In this document: positions 51,997 through 62,963 of the stretch, in pieces | How the letters are laid out: each line of letters begins with the position of its first letter | Position numbering within the stretch: position 1 is the stretch's first letter | NCBI GenBank assembly: GCA_920105625.2 | Contig: OV050030.1 | Coordinates: 78,519,400 to 78,583,399 of the forward strand | Source of the DNA: Clusia tigrina | Taxonomy: Eukaryota; Arthropoda; Insecta; Diptera; Clusiidae | Direction of reading: 5' to 3' | Length of the DNA: 64,000 nucleotides | The notes under the pieces: generated by a model | What the model was told of the DNA's origin: nothing | The model's database searches: none | The model's input: the letters and a program-made list of their open reading frames with translations, nothing else | Made by a program: the position numbers and the translations under genes

Positions 51997-53718
51997 TGTA
52001 ACGACTCTATTTCGGCTGGGGTAAAACTCAGCGGGTTCCAGGGGTCGTATACAGAAATTAATGTTTAAAGCCGGTGTGTACTTACATGTGGTTTATTTAA
52101 TTCATTTATTTAATTATAATTGTTTATAATTTGATTTATATTAATTTATTAGTTTGAAAATGATTTTACTCTGCTAATTAACTTAAATAACTTGTTTAAT
52201 TAAATTAGTTTAAATAGTTTTATTTTGCTTAACTTATTCAAATTTGGTTTTGTTCTAATTTAAATTACCTAAATAATTAGACTTGCTAGTCGCTTGGGGC
52301 CTCGTCTGTGTGGTCGCTGTTGGCAATGCTAGTCTCCGCGAGAATCGGTAGGACCATAAACTCGCGGTTCTGTACGTTAGTATATGTCACCACGAGAATC
52401 GGTAGAACCATAAACTCGTGGGGCGGTCTTAGCGTTAGTATAAGTCACCACGAGAATCGGTAGAACCATAAACTCGTGGGGCGGTCTTAGCGTTAGTATA
52501 TGTCACCACGAGAATCGGTAGAACCATAAACTCGTGGGGCGGTCTTAGCGTTAGTATATGTCACCACGAGAATCGGTAGAACCATAAACTCGTGGGGCGG
52601 TCTTAGCGTTAGTATAAGTCTTGTGTAAAAGTATACTTTACCTTGGTGCTACTGGTGCTGGAGTTTTGCTGCTGCTGGATCGGAGTGTGTCTTGTCTGCC
52701 TGATGCCGAATGAAAGAAAGAGACTGGGTTGCCAGTTGCTCTTGCTTTTATGCTCCAGGTTTAGTGTAGATCATCCAATAGTTGTTGTTGTGCGGGAACT
52801 GTAGTTTGTTGTGGCATGTTGCTACAGTTTCCCGCATTGTTCTTTTTGTTTGAATTTGACCTTGGGCCACCTTCAGCACATTGTTGTTTTTTTCTCGCTG
52901 TTGTTCTTGTAAGTTTTTGCCCCTGGGCCACCTTCAATATTGTGTTGTTGTTGTGATGATTTACCTTGTTGTTGTTCCTTGTGTTGTTTGTTGTTGTTGC
53001 TATTTGTCCTTCGGCCACCTTCAGCACTTTGTTGATATTTTTTTATTGATGGCTTAAAATAGTTAAAAATATTAAAACATTGGATATTTAATTTTTGCTT
53101 CTCCTCTTTATGCTTTGTCCGGCCTGTTGGTGTGCTTAGCGATCGGTCTGTCGTGTTCCACTTTGTGCTTGGCCTTCGTGTTTGGGTGTTGTTAGTGGGT
53201 TAATTTTCCGAACTAATGCAGTCGGCAACTTCTGTCGCGATCTCTTGTAAGTTTCTAACATTGCGTTAGGCACTGTTGTTGTAAATTCATATTATTTTAA
53301 CTGTGGTCAGCCGGTTGCACAATTGTTTGTGTGATATTCTCCTGTGTTATCTTGCGTTGTTGACTTCGTTGTATGTTTTTCGTCGCTTATCACAGGGTTC
53401 CACTGTCTGACTTAATTGTGGCTGTGGTCTTCTGTCCTCCCAATGCAGAGTATAACACTTGTTGTTGGCAGCATTACTATGGTGGGAGGTGTCTTAGACT
53501 CACTTGTATGATGGCTGCTGCACTAAATATGATGGCGGTTGTGTATGTGCTTTTTAGCAATACAGGTGGGAGGAGCCAAAGTCTTAGGACTATTAACGTG
53601 TATATTTTAGGGTTGGTTGTTTAAGCACTTGGCCCCTATTTTAAATATACACGTTTGGGGCGTTATGGCAAAACTAAATATGTAGGGGCAAATTTAAGCC
53701 TAAAATTTGCTCCTTACA
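51997..53718 (-). mobile_element. Solo LTR (1722 bp) of a long-LTR gypsy-like element
   Basis: Ends TGTAACGACTC and CTCCTTACA (TG..CA with matching 5-bp tips), flanked by the 4-bp duplication AACT (51993-51996, 53719-53722), and the uninterrupted target is present at 53985-53995. On the minus strand a CATAAAAGC TATA box (near 52745) precedes a CAGTCTC start region, dividing U3 from R-U5; a hairpin array occupies R-U5. No coding sequence. The related LTR at 21717-22990 lies beside gypsy pol debris in the same orientation, hence the family call. Osvaldo/Ulysses-type elements of flies have LTRs of this length (memory). Confidence 0.8.
52327..52611 (-). repeat. 58-bp tandem repeat, five units, each a hairpin
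   Basis: Units at 52380, 52438, 52496 and 52554 are nearly identical; a divergent first unit lies at 52327-52379. Each has CCACGAG ... CTCGTGG around a 19-base loop. The first unit has CCGCGAG ... CTCGCGG, a paired change that keeps the stem. Confidence 0.9.
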
Positions 53719-53926
53719 AACTATCTTGTCCCCTTCAAAGTAATTCCCCTCAGATATAATACACTTATGTCAGCGTTTTTTCCAATCCTCGAAACACTTT
53801 TGAAACGCTTTTTTTGGTATCGCCAACAGCTCCTGTTTCGATTTTACATATGTTTGAAAACAGACAGGCCGGTTTAACTGCCGCTGTCATGGATAGAGAG
53901 GGAAGTAATTCAGTTCCAAACATATA

Positions 53927-55238
53927 CGAGGTTTGATCAAAAAATAACCGTTATTTTAAATTTTTCCAAAAAGTATTTATTTATTCATCAACAACTATAT
54001 TGTCCCCTTCAAAGTAATTCCCCTCAGATATAATACACTTATGCCAGCGGTTTTTCCAATCCTCGAAACACTTCTGAAACGCTTTTTTTGGTATCGCCAA
54101 CAGCTCCTGTTTCGATTTTTCTTTTATCTCCTCAATCGTAGCAAAACGCTTTCCTTTCATCAGTGTCTTCAGTTTTGGAAAGAGGAAAAAGTCAGCGGGT
54201 CCAAGTCCGGTGAATACGGTGGTTGAGGCATGATAACGGTTTTATTTTTGGCCAAAAAATTACGCACAAGCATCGATGTGTGAGCTGGTGCTTTATAATG
54301 GTGCAAAAACCATGATTGGTTTTTCCACAATTCTGGGCGTTTCTGAAGAATTGCTTCTCGCAAACGGCGAATAACTTCAAGGTAGTATTCTTTGGTGACC
54401 GTACGACCTTGTGGAAAGAATTCATGATGCACCACGCCATTGCAATCAAAGAAAACTGTCAGCAAAACCTTTACGTTCGTCCGATTTTGTCGTGCTTTTT
54501 TCGGTCTTGGCTCATCTGGACGTTTCCATTGGGATGATTGGGCTTTGGTTTCAATGTCATAGCCATACACCCACGATTCGTCACCAGTTATGATCTTTTT
54601 GCGGAAATCTGGATCGTTGTTGACGATGTTCAACAGCTCCTGAGCGATGTCCATGCGACGTTGTTTTTGCTCAAAATTTAGCAATTTTGGAACAATCTTC
54701 GCTGCCGCACGTTTCATGCCTAAAACATCCGTAAAAATTGCTTGGCATGAGCCGAACGATATGCCAACATCATCAGCAACCTGTCTGATAGTGCTTCGAT
54801 GATTATCCAAAATCACTGCGTCAATGTTTTCATCGGTTGTTGACGTGCTCGGGCGACCAGGACGAGCATCGTCATTGACATCTTCTCGCCCTTCCTTAAA
54901 CCGGTTATACCACAATTGAACTTGTGTTCTGCTCATAGTAGACTCGCCAAAGGCCACAGTCAATATTTCAAATGTCCATGCGTATTTAATTTCATTTTTT
55001 ACACAAAACTGAATACAGTTTCTTTGATCCATTTTTTTCGAATAGTACAAAATCGAAGAGCACACCAAAACACGACTAACATTTTTATCTGTCAAAAACA
55101 AACTGACAATCCAAAATGGTTGGTATTGCCAACATATATAACAGACATGTGTACCAACAGAACAGAAAAAAAATGCGAACATCGAACATACGTAACTCAC
55201 GAAATTTGAAAATAACGGTTATTTTTGATCACACCTCG
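53927..55238 (-). mobile_element. mariner transposon (1312 bp), defective
   Basis: Terminal repeats CGAGGTTTGATCAAAAAATAACCG (left) and its near-inverse ending TTGATCACACCTCG (right), flanked by TA duplications (53925-53926, 55239-55240). It sits inside the Gag region of gypsy C, whose uninterrupted version is seen in copy A (CATATACAGAGG near 3895). Coding strand is minus. Confidence 0.92.
53985..55032 (-). pseudogene. mariner transposase, inactivated
   Basis: Start at 55032 (MDQRNCIQFCVKNEIKYAW); the frame is also open upstream but outside the usual protein. Paired helix-turn-helix DNA-binding region first (VQLWYNRFKEGREDV, RPGRPSTSTTDENID), then the nuclease with ITGDESWVYGYD (first Asp). 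The second catalytic site reads LHHYKAPAHTS where mariners have HDN-AP-H, so the Asp is replaced by Tyr. After YSPDLDP a one-base deletion near 54200 shifts the frame, the open frame ending at 54169 while the other frame still encodes ADFFLFPKLKTLMKGKRFA. Thus two independent lesions remove activity. Cut-and-paste into TA was its ancestral role. Confidence 0.92.
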
Positions 55239-55240
55239 TA

Positions 55241-55800
55241 CAGAGGGGCGTATAATCCCGGTGTCTCCGCCAACAGAGCCGCGAATCCGAGAAATCCGCA
55301 CAGGGAGTTTGTACAGAGGGCACCCACACGTCCGTTCTGCCGTAAGCAAGGTCATACAAGGGATGAGTGCATTACACGCAAAAACACGCCCTATTGTATG
55401 GAGTGCCAAACATATGGTCATGATGCAAGTAGACAGTGCCAAGTAGACACTAAATGGAATCAGAGTAGAAGGCAGCCAGCTACGAGGCGCCCGGATCCAC
55501 CTTTGAGGGACGGCAGCGGTGGTAGTCCCCGAGTTAATTCAACGGAAGTAATTAACCAAGGAAGTAATCAACACTGGGAGTGGTCAGCAGCGACCAAATT
55601 GGAATTCCAGAAGTGAACCAATGATAAGCAACACCCAACAGGGGTTGAGATGCTTGTCATGTGGACAAATGGGACACCGGGCAGCGGAATGCAGGGATAG
55701 ACAATCCAAAAAAAGGAACCAGGGAAACTTCCAGCGGCCCAGTCGAGGCCAGTAGACTGGAAAGCCAAAAGAAAAGATGTAATAGTTACGCCGGAAGTCC
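55241..55800 (+). pseudogene. Gypsy C Gag nucleocapsid, zinc knuckles
   Basis: Continues the Gag interrupted by the mariner. In the frame 55116-55616 it reads TRPFCRKQGHTRDEC, CMECQTYGHDASRQC, and, after a frameshift, CLSCGQMGHRAAEC near 55652: three CX2CX4HX4C-like knuckles, with the first Cys of knuckle 1 lost (RPFC). This copy shows the second knuckle intact, unlike copy A. Confidence 0.75.
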
Positions 55801-55802
55801 GT

Positions 55803-56977
55803 GTGACTGGTAATGTAGGAATTACAGTCCAGGAGAAGGAGGAGCAAGAGGCTCTCCAATACCACGTATCGAGTAATGTGAGAACAATGGCTCAAGATAC
55901 GGAGGAGCAAGAGGCTCTCTGGGGAAAAATTTTTGATTGCGTTTTGATTTGGGTAAGTGTGAGAATTCTAGTACTTAGGTTAAGTTTTAATAAGGTTAGA
56001 AAATATAGGCCAATCGCCGCGAACGCAGTACGAGAGGATAACTGCTTTACATGGAGAAAAAAATTTGAAGAGTTAGGAAGTGGATACGCGTCCATGTTGG
56101 GAACAAAAGGACGTTGTTTCGTTATGAGCAGGATAGGTGACGCCTTCATCGAGATACCCTGCAAGGAAGCAGCTAGTGGAAAGCTAGTGTTTTTGGTAGA
56201 TTCGGGGACGGACACCAGCCTCGTAAAATCTACTGTTTTACGGAAAGGGCTGGATATTAATCAAATGGATGTAAAAACGCTTAATGGAGCGGTTGCATGG
56301 GATCGCTCAGAATAGGGCACAGTGAATTTAAGGGCATGAGTTTTAGGGTGCACGCAGTGGAATTGGATCGGGAAGGTATCCCGGCCGATGGGATAATTGG
56401 CCGCGAGAATCTTTGGGGCCGCACCATACTGGTTGCGCTCGAGAAGCAGTTATCGTTTTATGATTAAAATAAGAATAGAATCCTCAGTCTTCCATTGAAG
56501 TCATGGCAGGAAGGAACCGTGAATAGGGTTAAGAATTGTATAGAGGTAGTAAATGGAAGATCGACCAGAGTAGTTACTATGCATGTAAACACGAAACTTA
56601 GGACTGTTGTTTTGCACAAGCAGCAGTTAGCGGAGGGCGTATATATGGGAGAGACCATAACGCACGTTGACAAGGGTAAGGTGGACGCTTGCATACTGAA
56701 TGCATCAAAAGAGGACTACTATATAAATAAGGATTTTAGGCCTAAGCTCACTAGTTACGATAATTTTAAAGAACCGAATTATATATCGGTTAATCAGATT
56801 AAGCAGGTAGATATAAGAAAAAGGATGGAGAGGGTGCTAGAATCACTGAAGTTAGACCCAAGCGAAAATTCAGAAGAGAATTCATCAATAGAAGTCATTT
56901 GTACGTCATTCCATGACATATTTTTGCTGGAAGGAGACCAGCTGACGTATACACAAGAGGTAGAGCATACCTACTAG
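55803..56977 (+). pseudogene. Gypsy C protease and PR-RT linker
   Basis: Frame 55803-56315 (170 aa) has FLVDSGTDTSLVKS, the retropepsin Asp-Ser-Gly motif, and then frameshifts. The IIGRENLWG box follows near 56393, a stop at 56464-56466, and frame 56495-56977 holds HKQQLAEGVYMGETITHV and a linker (KRMERVLESLKLDPSENSEE) that copy A has deleted. The linker leads to the RT start with only a stop between. Confidence 0.75.
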
Positions 56978-56978
56978 A

Positions 56979-57861
56979 GTGGATCAACCACCATTTAACC
57001 AGAAACAGTACAGATTGGCACAAGCACACAAAGATGAGGTAAACAGGCAAGTAGAAGGAATGATAAAGGATAACATAATTTCACCGAGTATCTCGCCTTG
57101 GAACTCACCAATAATTTTAGTACCAAAGAAGGGAGGTGCTCAAGGTCAAAAGAAGTGGAGGATGATCGTTGTTTTTAGGAAATTGAACGACACCACTATC
57201 AAACAGGTGTTCCCGATACCAAGGATAGAAGAAATTCTGGATCAATTGAGACACAGTAGATATTTTTCTACACTTGATTTAGCGAGTGGCTACCACCAAG
57301 TTCTAGTGGATACCCAAGATAAGCAGAAAACCGCGTTCAGCAGTGGTTTAGGGCATTATGAGTTTAACAGAATGCCGTTTGGATTAACAGGAGCACCGGC
57401 TACCTTCCAACGGCTGATGAAACATGTGCTAACAGGCTTGCAAGGGTTAGATTGTTTTGTGTATCTGGATGATATTGTAACTTATGGGAAGAACATTCAC
57501 AACGCTTGTGCAAGGTGCTCCAGAAATTACGAGAACACAATTTGAAATTGAACACGGAGAAGTGTCAATTTTTGCGAAGAGAGGTGGTTTACTTAGGCCA
57601 TCGTTGCCTGACCCGCAGAAGGTGGAATGCGTTAAAAATTTAGCGATTCCGAGAATTAGAAACGAAGTGCAAGCATTCCTAGGACTAGTGAACTATTACA
57701 GAAAGTTCGTAGAAGGACTAGCCGGAATTGCGTTGCCGATTAATAATTTGCTACGAAAAGAAGCAAAGTTCGAATGGACAGAGAGGTGTCAGCAAGCATT
57801 CGAGAGGCTAAAAGAGATTATTAGCTCGCCACCGATTTTAGCGTACCCCGACTTTGAGTAA
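56979..57861 (+). pseudogene. Gypsy C reverse transcriptase
   Basis: RT motifs in the first frame (188 aa): SPWNSPIILVPKK, YFSTLDLASGYHQV, GLTGAPATFQRLM, YLDDIVTYG. VVDFRKLN is changed to VVFRKLN-type wording (D to V) and the frame shifts just after YLDD through a small deletion. The second frame (57484-57861) continues the thumb and connection, PDPQKVECVKNLAIP, LGLVNYYRKFVEG, and ends at a TAG in PDFE. Lesions: at least one frameshift, one stop, two small deletions. Confidence 0.82.
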
Positions 57862-58270
57862 ACTTTTTTGTTGACCACTGATGCTAGCAATGAAGCATTG
57901 GGTGCAATATTGTCACAAGGGGATGTCGGTAATGACCGACCAATAGCATTCGCAAGCAGGGCGCTGAGCGATTCAGAGAAGAGATACTCCACAATAGAGA
58001 AGGAATTTCTAGTCATAGTAGAATTTTAGGTCGTATCTGCTAGGGCGCCCATTTAAAATATATACTGATCACCAGCCGTTGAGAGGCATAGCCAATTTGA
58101 AAGACCAAACCTCTAGGCTAGCCAGGTTCAGACACAAATTGTCTGAGCATGATTTTGAAATCATATACAAACCTGGGAAAAGAATCTAAATGCGGATGCG
58201 CTCAGCAGAGTACAGCAGGCACAGAAGGTATCAGAAGTTCAAACGAGGGCCAAAGCAAAGTCAGAGAAGG
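57862..58270 (+). pseudogene. Gypsy C RNase H and tether
   Basis: Encodes [16 protein letters not shown] and KEFLVIV in one frame, then a 15-bp deletion relative to copy A, TDHQPLRGIANLKDQTSRL, and after a frameshift NADALSRVQQAQKVSE, the tether that copy A lacks. Non-functional. Confidence 0.75.
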
Positions 58271-58272
58271 AG

Positions 58273-59462
58273 ATGGCAGGGAGAAGTCAAGAGGATAAAA
58301 GTGATGCGACAAGAGCTGCGAATAATAAGAGTCGTCAAATGAATATACGAACAGCCAGTAGTGTGGAGTGGGTGGAGGATGACAAAGATATCCAGGCTGT
58401 GTTAAAGAGTTTTCATGATTCACCTCTAGGTGGACACCAGGGATTCTGGAAAACCCATGACAGAATTAGGCGAGTATACGGATGGAAAGGTATGCTCCGA
58501 GACATAAAAAAGTATATAAAGAGTGGTCGAAATTGTTAGGCCAACAAAAGTTCTAGGCTGACAAAGATGCCAATGGTGTTAACTGACACACCAAAACAGC
58601 CATTTGATAAAGATCATATGTATATTGTAGGTATTTTACCTGAGACAGTTTTGGGAAAAAAATACATTTTGACGTTCCAAGATGATCTCTCAAAGTATAT
58701 GGCGTGCGTGGCTATACCCGATGCTGAAGCAAGTACGGTGGCCAAGGCATTCTTTGACGAAATTATAGCACGGTACAACATATCTAATGTCTTGATAGCC
58801 GACAATGGTTAAAATTTTGTATCGAAACTATTCTCAGAAACGTGTAAAATGCTGGGATTCAAGAAATTGCATATAACACCATATCATCCACAGGCGAATG
58901 GCTCATTGGACCGTAGTCATCGACCTCTGGCCGAGTACTTGCGTAGTTTTGCCAAGGAAGACGGCTAGAATTGGGATCAATGGTTTACTACTGCAATGCA
59001 TGTACACAATAATACAGAGCATGTATCACCGAAGCAAACTCCGTTCAGGACACTCTACGGGTTTGATTTTAACATGCCAGCAAATCTGAAGCGCAAATAT
59101 GCGCCAGTGTACAATGCTGATGACCCGAATAAAGTGCAAAAGTATCAGATACAGCGAGCGCACGAATGGTTACAGAAAACCAGGATTATTCTAAACGAGT
59201 AGCCAGGGAAGCCTATAACAAGGTACGAAACCCAGTAATCTTTCATGTGGGTGACCAAGTACTAATGAAGAATCAGGCTAGAAGAAACAAATTCTCACCT
59301 GTTTGGATAGGTCCGTATGTAGTAGCAGAGATCCGCAGCCAGTCGTAACAATTAAGGGCACAGCACAGGGCATTCGCACAACAGTCGTAACAATTAAGGG
59401 CAAGCATATAAAGCTACATAATAATTTATTGAAATTGTTCCACATGAGACCACATGATTAAA
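58273..59462 (+). pseudogene. Gypsy C integrase
   Basis: Frame 58273-58539 has the zinc domain start (GGHQGFWKTHDRIRR); its CPKC box is destroyed (GRN-C then stop). Frame 58567-58812 has the core up to VLIADNG followed by TAA, then LHITPYHPQANGSLDRSHR (Asp again at the third catalytic place, as in copy A), and the C-terminal box GDQVLMKNQARRNKFSPVWIG. The tail near 59300-59400 carries a short tandem duplication (CAGTCGTAACAATTAAGGGCA twice). Confidence 0.8.
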
Positions 59463-59862
59463 TACATATGTTAATAGTATTTTACAAGAGTGAACACAAG
59501 AAAAACAACATAAACAAACTGATATCGCGTACGTGTGTATATCAAATAACACACACAGCTCCGATTTTCAAAGTCAATGCCAGCAGAAGTGTGTCAAATA
59601 AACTCGGGCCAGTAAAATTGACGTAATGTAAATATGCTTTTTAGGCACTGTAGCCGAATGAAGCACCGTAGAGAAAAATATTTTTTTAAAAATATTAAAT
59701 AATAATTCAAAATAAAATCATAAGACAATCGTGGGTAAGTAATATAAAACTTAACTTAAAATACATATGTACATACATACGGCAGTTTATTCACTGAAAT
59801 TCGACGCGTAAGCGTTAACGCCAAGCAACGGAACCGCTGGTGAAGTAAGTATATATATATAT
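59463..59862 (+). other. Non-coding tail of gypsy C
   Basis: Matches 7600-7960 of copy A in blocks (GTGTGTATATCAAATAACACACAC, CATACATACGGCAG, GGTGAAGTAAGTATATATAT). No gene. Confidence 0.65.
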
Positions 59863-60771
59863 TGTTATTAATTGAATTATTATTTGAAATTCATATGTAG
59901 GTTATATTCATGTGAACGGGGCTTAATGCATTCGTTAATCATAAGTAAAAATGTATTGTATTTTTGTCTAGTTTGCACCTCAATGTAACTTAGTTTGTAC
60001 TTTGACCTTTGGGAAAGACGTTTTGCCGCCAAGTAAAGTAAATCCGTTTTGCTTAAACGGGTTTGCTTTATTAGGTAGTCAATCGAGCAAGTCGCCGGAG
60101 GTCAAAAAAGGAGTAAGTTAATTTGTCTTTATATTTTATATTTTCTATATATATATGTATGAATTTTTACGAATGTAGAAAAATAAACAAAAGAATTTAG
60201 CAGTCATCGTGCCTGTGTTCGGAACTTATTTGAGGGTGACTGCAAGAGTTCAATTTTCTAGACCTCTACGCTCGGATCGTCGACAACTTTATTTTTTCCT
60301 TTTAGGAAATTTAGCCGTGCCATCAACAAGTATTAAGCCTCTACTGAAAAAGCTGTTGCTGTCATACCTACTTGCCGTGAAACTCATATTTTCTTATGTG
60401 GAAAGTTGGCCGTACCGCCAATATATTCATCAAGTAAGTTTATAATATTAAAAAAACATTTATTGCCACTGCTGCCACGCAAATTGCCGAAGCGTAAATA
60501 TTAAGCCGATGCTGCAAAGTACTCCACACGCTGATACAGTTGCCGCCGTTACAGTCACTGCCGCTACCAAAATTCTGCCGTTAACCGCAACTGCAATAAC
60601 TGAACAAGTAGAAGGGTCAGCCACTGATTTCTCTGTCGCCGTTGATGTCATCATTTCAACATCCAAACAGAAGCAGTAGTCGCGTAAATAAAGGAGTAGC
60701 ACCTGTACGTTTTGACGCGACAAGAATGCCATTAAATAGAACGCCGCCAAATACGTCGTCGCAAGCGCTTA
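59863..60771 (+). other. Probable BEL LTR and leader, with Gag deletion
   Basis: Non-coding. AATAAA at about 60181 may be the LTR poly(A) signal, and CCTTTTAG near 60298-60305 a splice acceptor. The LTR end is not defined (CGACA near 60280 is one option), and the 3' LTR lies outside the window. Gag coding resumes only at the zinc region, so the capsid domain is deleted or captured elsewhere. Confidence 0.4.
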
Positions 60772-61272
60772 GTGCCGCTACGTAACGTAAGTAACTGCCG
60801 TAAATTTGCACAACTGGTCTTAGAAGAGAAATGGAACAAGATCAAAGAATTAAAACTATGTTTCGCGTGCTTGAAGATGGGACATCAGATGATTCGATGC
60901 TTTACACGTGAAAGATGTGGCATTAGTGGGTATCAAAGAACGCATCATACACTGCTACATGGCGAGTCAAGGCAAATTGTACAGTCAAACATATCGGAGC
61001 CATCAGCATCAATAATAGCCACTTCACAACAGGAGAATAGGAATTGCCGTGCAGATTCCGAAAAAACTAGCGACGGGGTTCTATTCCAGATTATACCTGT
61101 GAAAATATATGGGAAGAATAAAATAATCAACACATATGCTTTCGTGGACGATGGAGCGAACGTTAGCATGATCGAAAGGAGCCTGGCGGAAGAACTAGAT
61201 ATACATGGTCGGGAGGACACCCTAGACCTGCATTGGTTAAATAATGAAATAATAAGCGAAAAGCTGAAATAG
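60772..61272 (+). pseudogene. BEL nucleocapsid and protease fragment
   Basis: 166 aa. Knuckle region LKLCFACLKMGHQMIRC then CGISGYQRTHHTLLH, followed by the DUF1758 aspartic protease with TYAFVDDGANVSMIE near residues 121-135. The first codons probably do not represent the true start because Gag is truncated. Stop at 61270-61272 by frameshift within the protease. Confidence 0.8.
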
Positions 61273-61292
61273 TAGACATTGTCATTAGTGGA

Positions 61293-62397
61293 GTGGCGGA
61301 GGACTCTATAAAATACCAGATAAGCAAAGTGTTCACCTCATCAAGTCTATCATTGCCTACCCAAAGATTCAAAGCCAGTGAGGTGATAAAAGAGAATCCG
61401 TATCTAAGCAATTTGCCGATCGAAAGCTATAATGGTCAGCCAAAAATCATTATCAGTCTCATACACTCATTTTTAACAGTACCAATAGAGACCCCATATA
61501 GCCAACAGAGTCCTGGGCCTATTGCCGTTAAAACCAGATTGGGTTGGATGGTGTATGGGCCAGTTAACACCAATGATAAGCCATGCATTAAGCGGTCATT
61601 CCATATACAAAAAAAATTACTCTTATGCTGAAATCGATGCAGTCAAAGAGATGAATGATAGGATGAAACAATATTTCGACATGGAAACATTTGGAATAAA
61701 ACCAGACACGAAATTGATGCAATCCAAAGATGAAAAGAGGGCACTTGAAATATTACAAAAAACAACAAAAAGGAAGGGCGAACGATATGAGGCGGGGTTG
61801 TTGTGGAAAGAGGATTCTTTTTCATTCCCTAACAGTCTGGCGATGGCAATGAAAAGATTAGAAAGTGTTGAAAGAAAGATGAGGCAGGACTTAGAATATG
61901 CAACTGAATACAGAAAGAAAATAAACCATTATATAGAAGATGGATATGCAAGAAGACTTAAACCGGGAGAAGAAAAAATCTGTCCATCCAAATCATTTTA
62001 TCTACCACATTTCGGAGTTAGAAATCCAAATAAAAATGATATAAGAATCGTATTTGATGCCGCAGCTGAAATAAATAATATCTCTTTAAATAAAGCTTTA
62101 TTATCCGGCCCAGACTTAAACCAACCATTGATAGCTATTCCCTTTAAATTCAGAGAAGCACCGATTGCTGTATGTGGCGATATAAAAGAGATGTTTCATC
62201 AGGTGTTAATAAATGAAAGATATCAACAATATCAGCGATTTCTTTGGAGAGATGGAAACCCCACAAAACCCGTGGAAGTGTTTGTGATGGAGAAGATGAT
62301 ATTTGGTGCTACGTGTTCTCCGACAATTGCTCAATATATAAAAACAAAAATGCTGAAGACTATTCCAGTGAGATACCACGAGCCGTCGAAGGCATAA
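61293..62397 (+). pseudogene. BEL protease end and RT, N-terminal part
   Basis: Frame 61293-61631 ends the protease/linker (YLSNLPIESYNGQPKIIISL, AVKTRLGWMVYGP). A frameshift leads into 61522-62397 with the linker (KRKGERYEAGLLWKED) and RT fingers and palm: IRIVFDAAAEINNISLN, VCGDIKEMFHQVL, KMIFGATCSPTIAQYIK. It then shifts frame just before the YVDD box. Confidence 0.82.
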
Positions 62398-62399
62398 TA

Positions 62400-62963
62400 A
62401 AACGACACTACGTTGATGATTATGTAGATTGCTTTGAGATAGAAGAAATGGCAATCCGGGTCGTCGGCGAAGTCATACGTATTCACAACGCTGGAGGATT
62501 CGAGCTGAGAAATATAATTTCAAATTCACCGAAAGTTGAAAGAGCGTTTGGTAGCACGAACACTGCCATAAAAGAAGATGTAGCTATTGACGGCCGCGTG
62601 GACCGTATACTGGGCATGTTTTGGCGTTCAAAGGCCGATGAACTGGTGTTCGTATTCCAATTGGATAAGGTGCCACAACAAATAGTAAACTTCCATAGGA
62701 AACCAACCAAGCGTGAAGTACTTAACGTCGTAATGTCCATCTTTGATCCACTTGGATTTCTGGGAAACTTTACGGTGACAGGAAAATTATTTATGCAAGC
62801 GATATGGAGGAGGGGCATAGGATGGGATGATCCAATACCCGACGAACTGTTTGAGCGATGGAAGGCCTGGCTGGTGGAGTTAAAACAAGTGGAAAACTTT
62901 CGGATTCAACGCTGTTACCTGACAAATTTCGACAATATTGCCCTGGACCTGCACTTTTCGTAG
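62400..62963 (+). pseudogene. BEL RT, C-terminal part
   Basis: Open frame 62244-62963, with authentic BEL sequence from about 62355: RHYVDDYVDCFE (catalytic box), GGFELRNIISN, RILGMFWRSKADELVF, KREVLNVVMSIFDPLGFLGN. A one-base shift at the start of RNase H (HFS stop) ends it. Confidence 0.82.

Larger units (their letters stand above)
51846..53844 (+). repeat. First half of a tandem duplication (gypsy Gag flank plus mariner end)
   Basis: 51846-51996 and 53719-53844 together repeat the sequence that begins at 53845 (TACATATGTTTGAAAACAG through the first 185 or so bases of the mariner), with a few differences. Only this first copy carries the solo LTR. So the mariner jumped into gypsy C, the junction was duplicated in tandem, and the LTR element came last. 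Confidence 0.8.
50269..59862 (+). mobile_element. Ty3/gypsy copy C (nested insertions, decayed)
   Basis: Same subfamily as copy B. Starts in the leader (match to B from ATATATATTAAGAT) with no LTR or primer site, then ORF1, Gag, zinc knuckles, PR, RT, RNase H, IN and the non-coding tail that matches copy A. Interrupted at 51925-55240 by mariner sequence and the solo LTR. It retains segments that copy A has lost (PR-RT linker, RNase H-IN tether), but all ORFs are broken. The right end is replaced by a BEL element at about 59863. Confidence 0.85.

Noticed and set aside
52327..52611. Regular 58-bp repeats with spacers look like a CRISPR array
   Set aside because: The units are repeated head to tail with no unique spacers, lie inside an LTR, and the DNA is eukaryotic.
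54169..55200. Longer mariner frame beginning at 55200 with a hydrophobic N-terminus
   Set aside because: Mariner transposases start at the M of MDQRNC (55032); the upstream part lies in the UTR and opens with GTG, not ATG.
55116..55616. 166-aa frame crossing the mariner right end into gypsy Gag
   Set aside because: The first part is non-coding mariner TIR/UTR; only the portion after 55241 is real Gag sequence.
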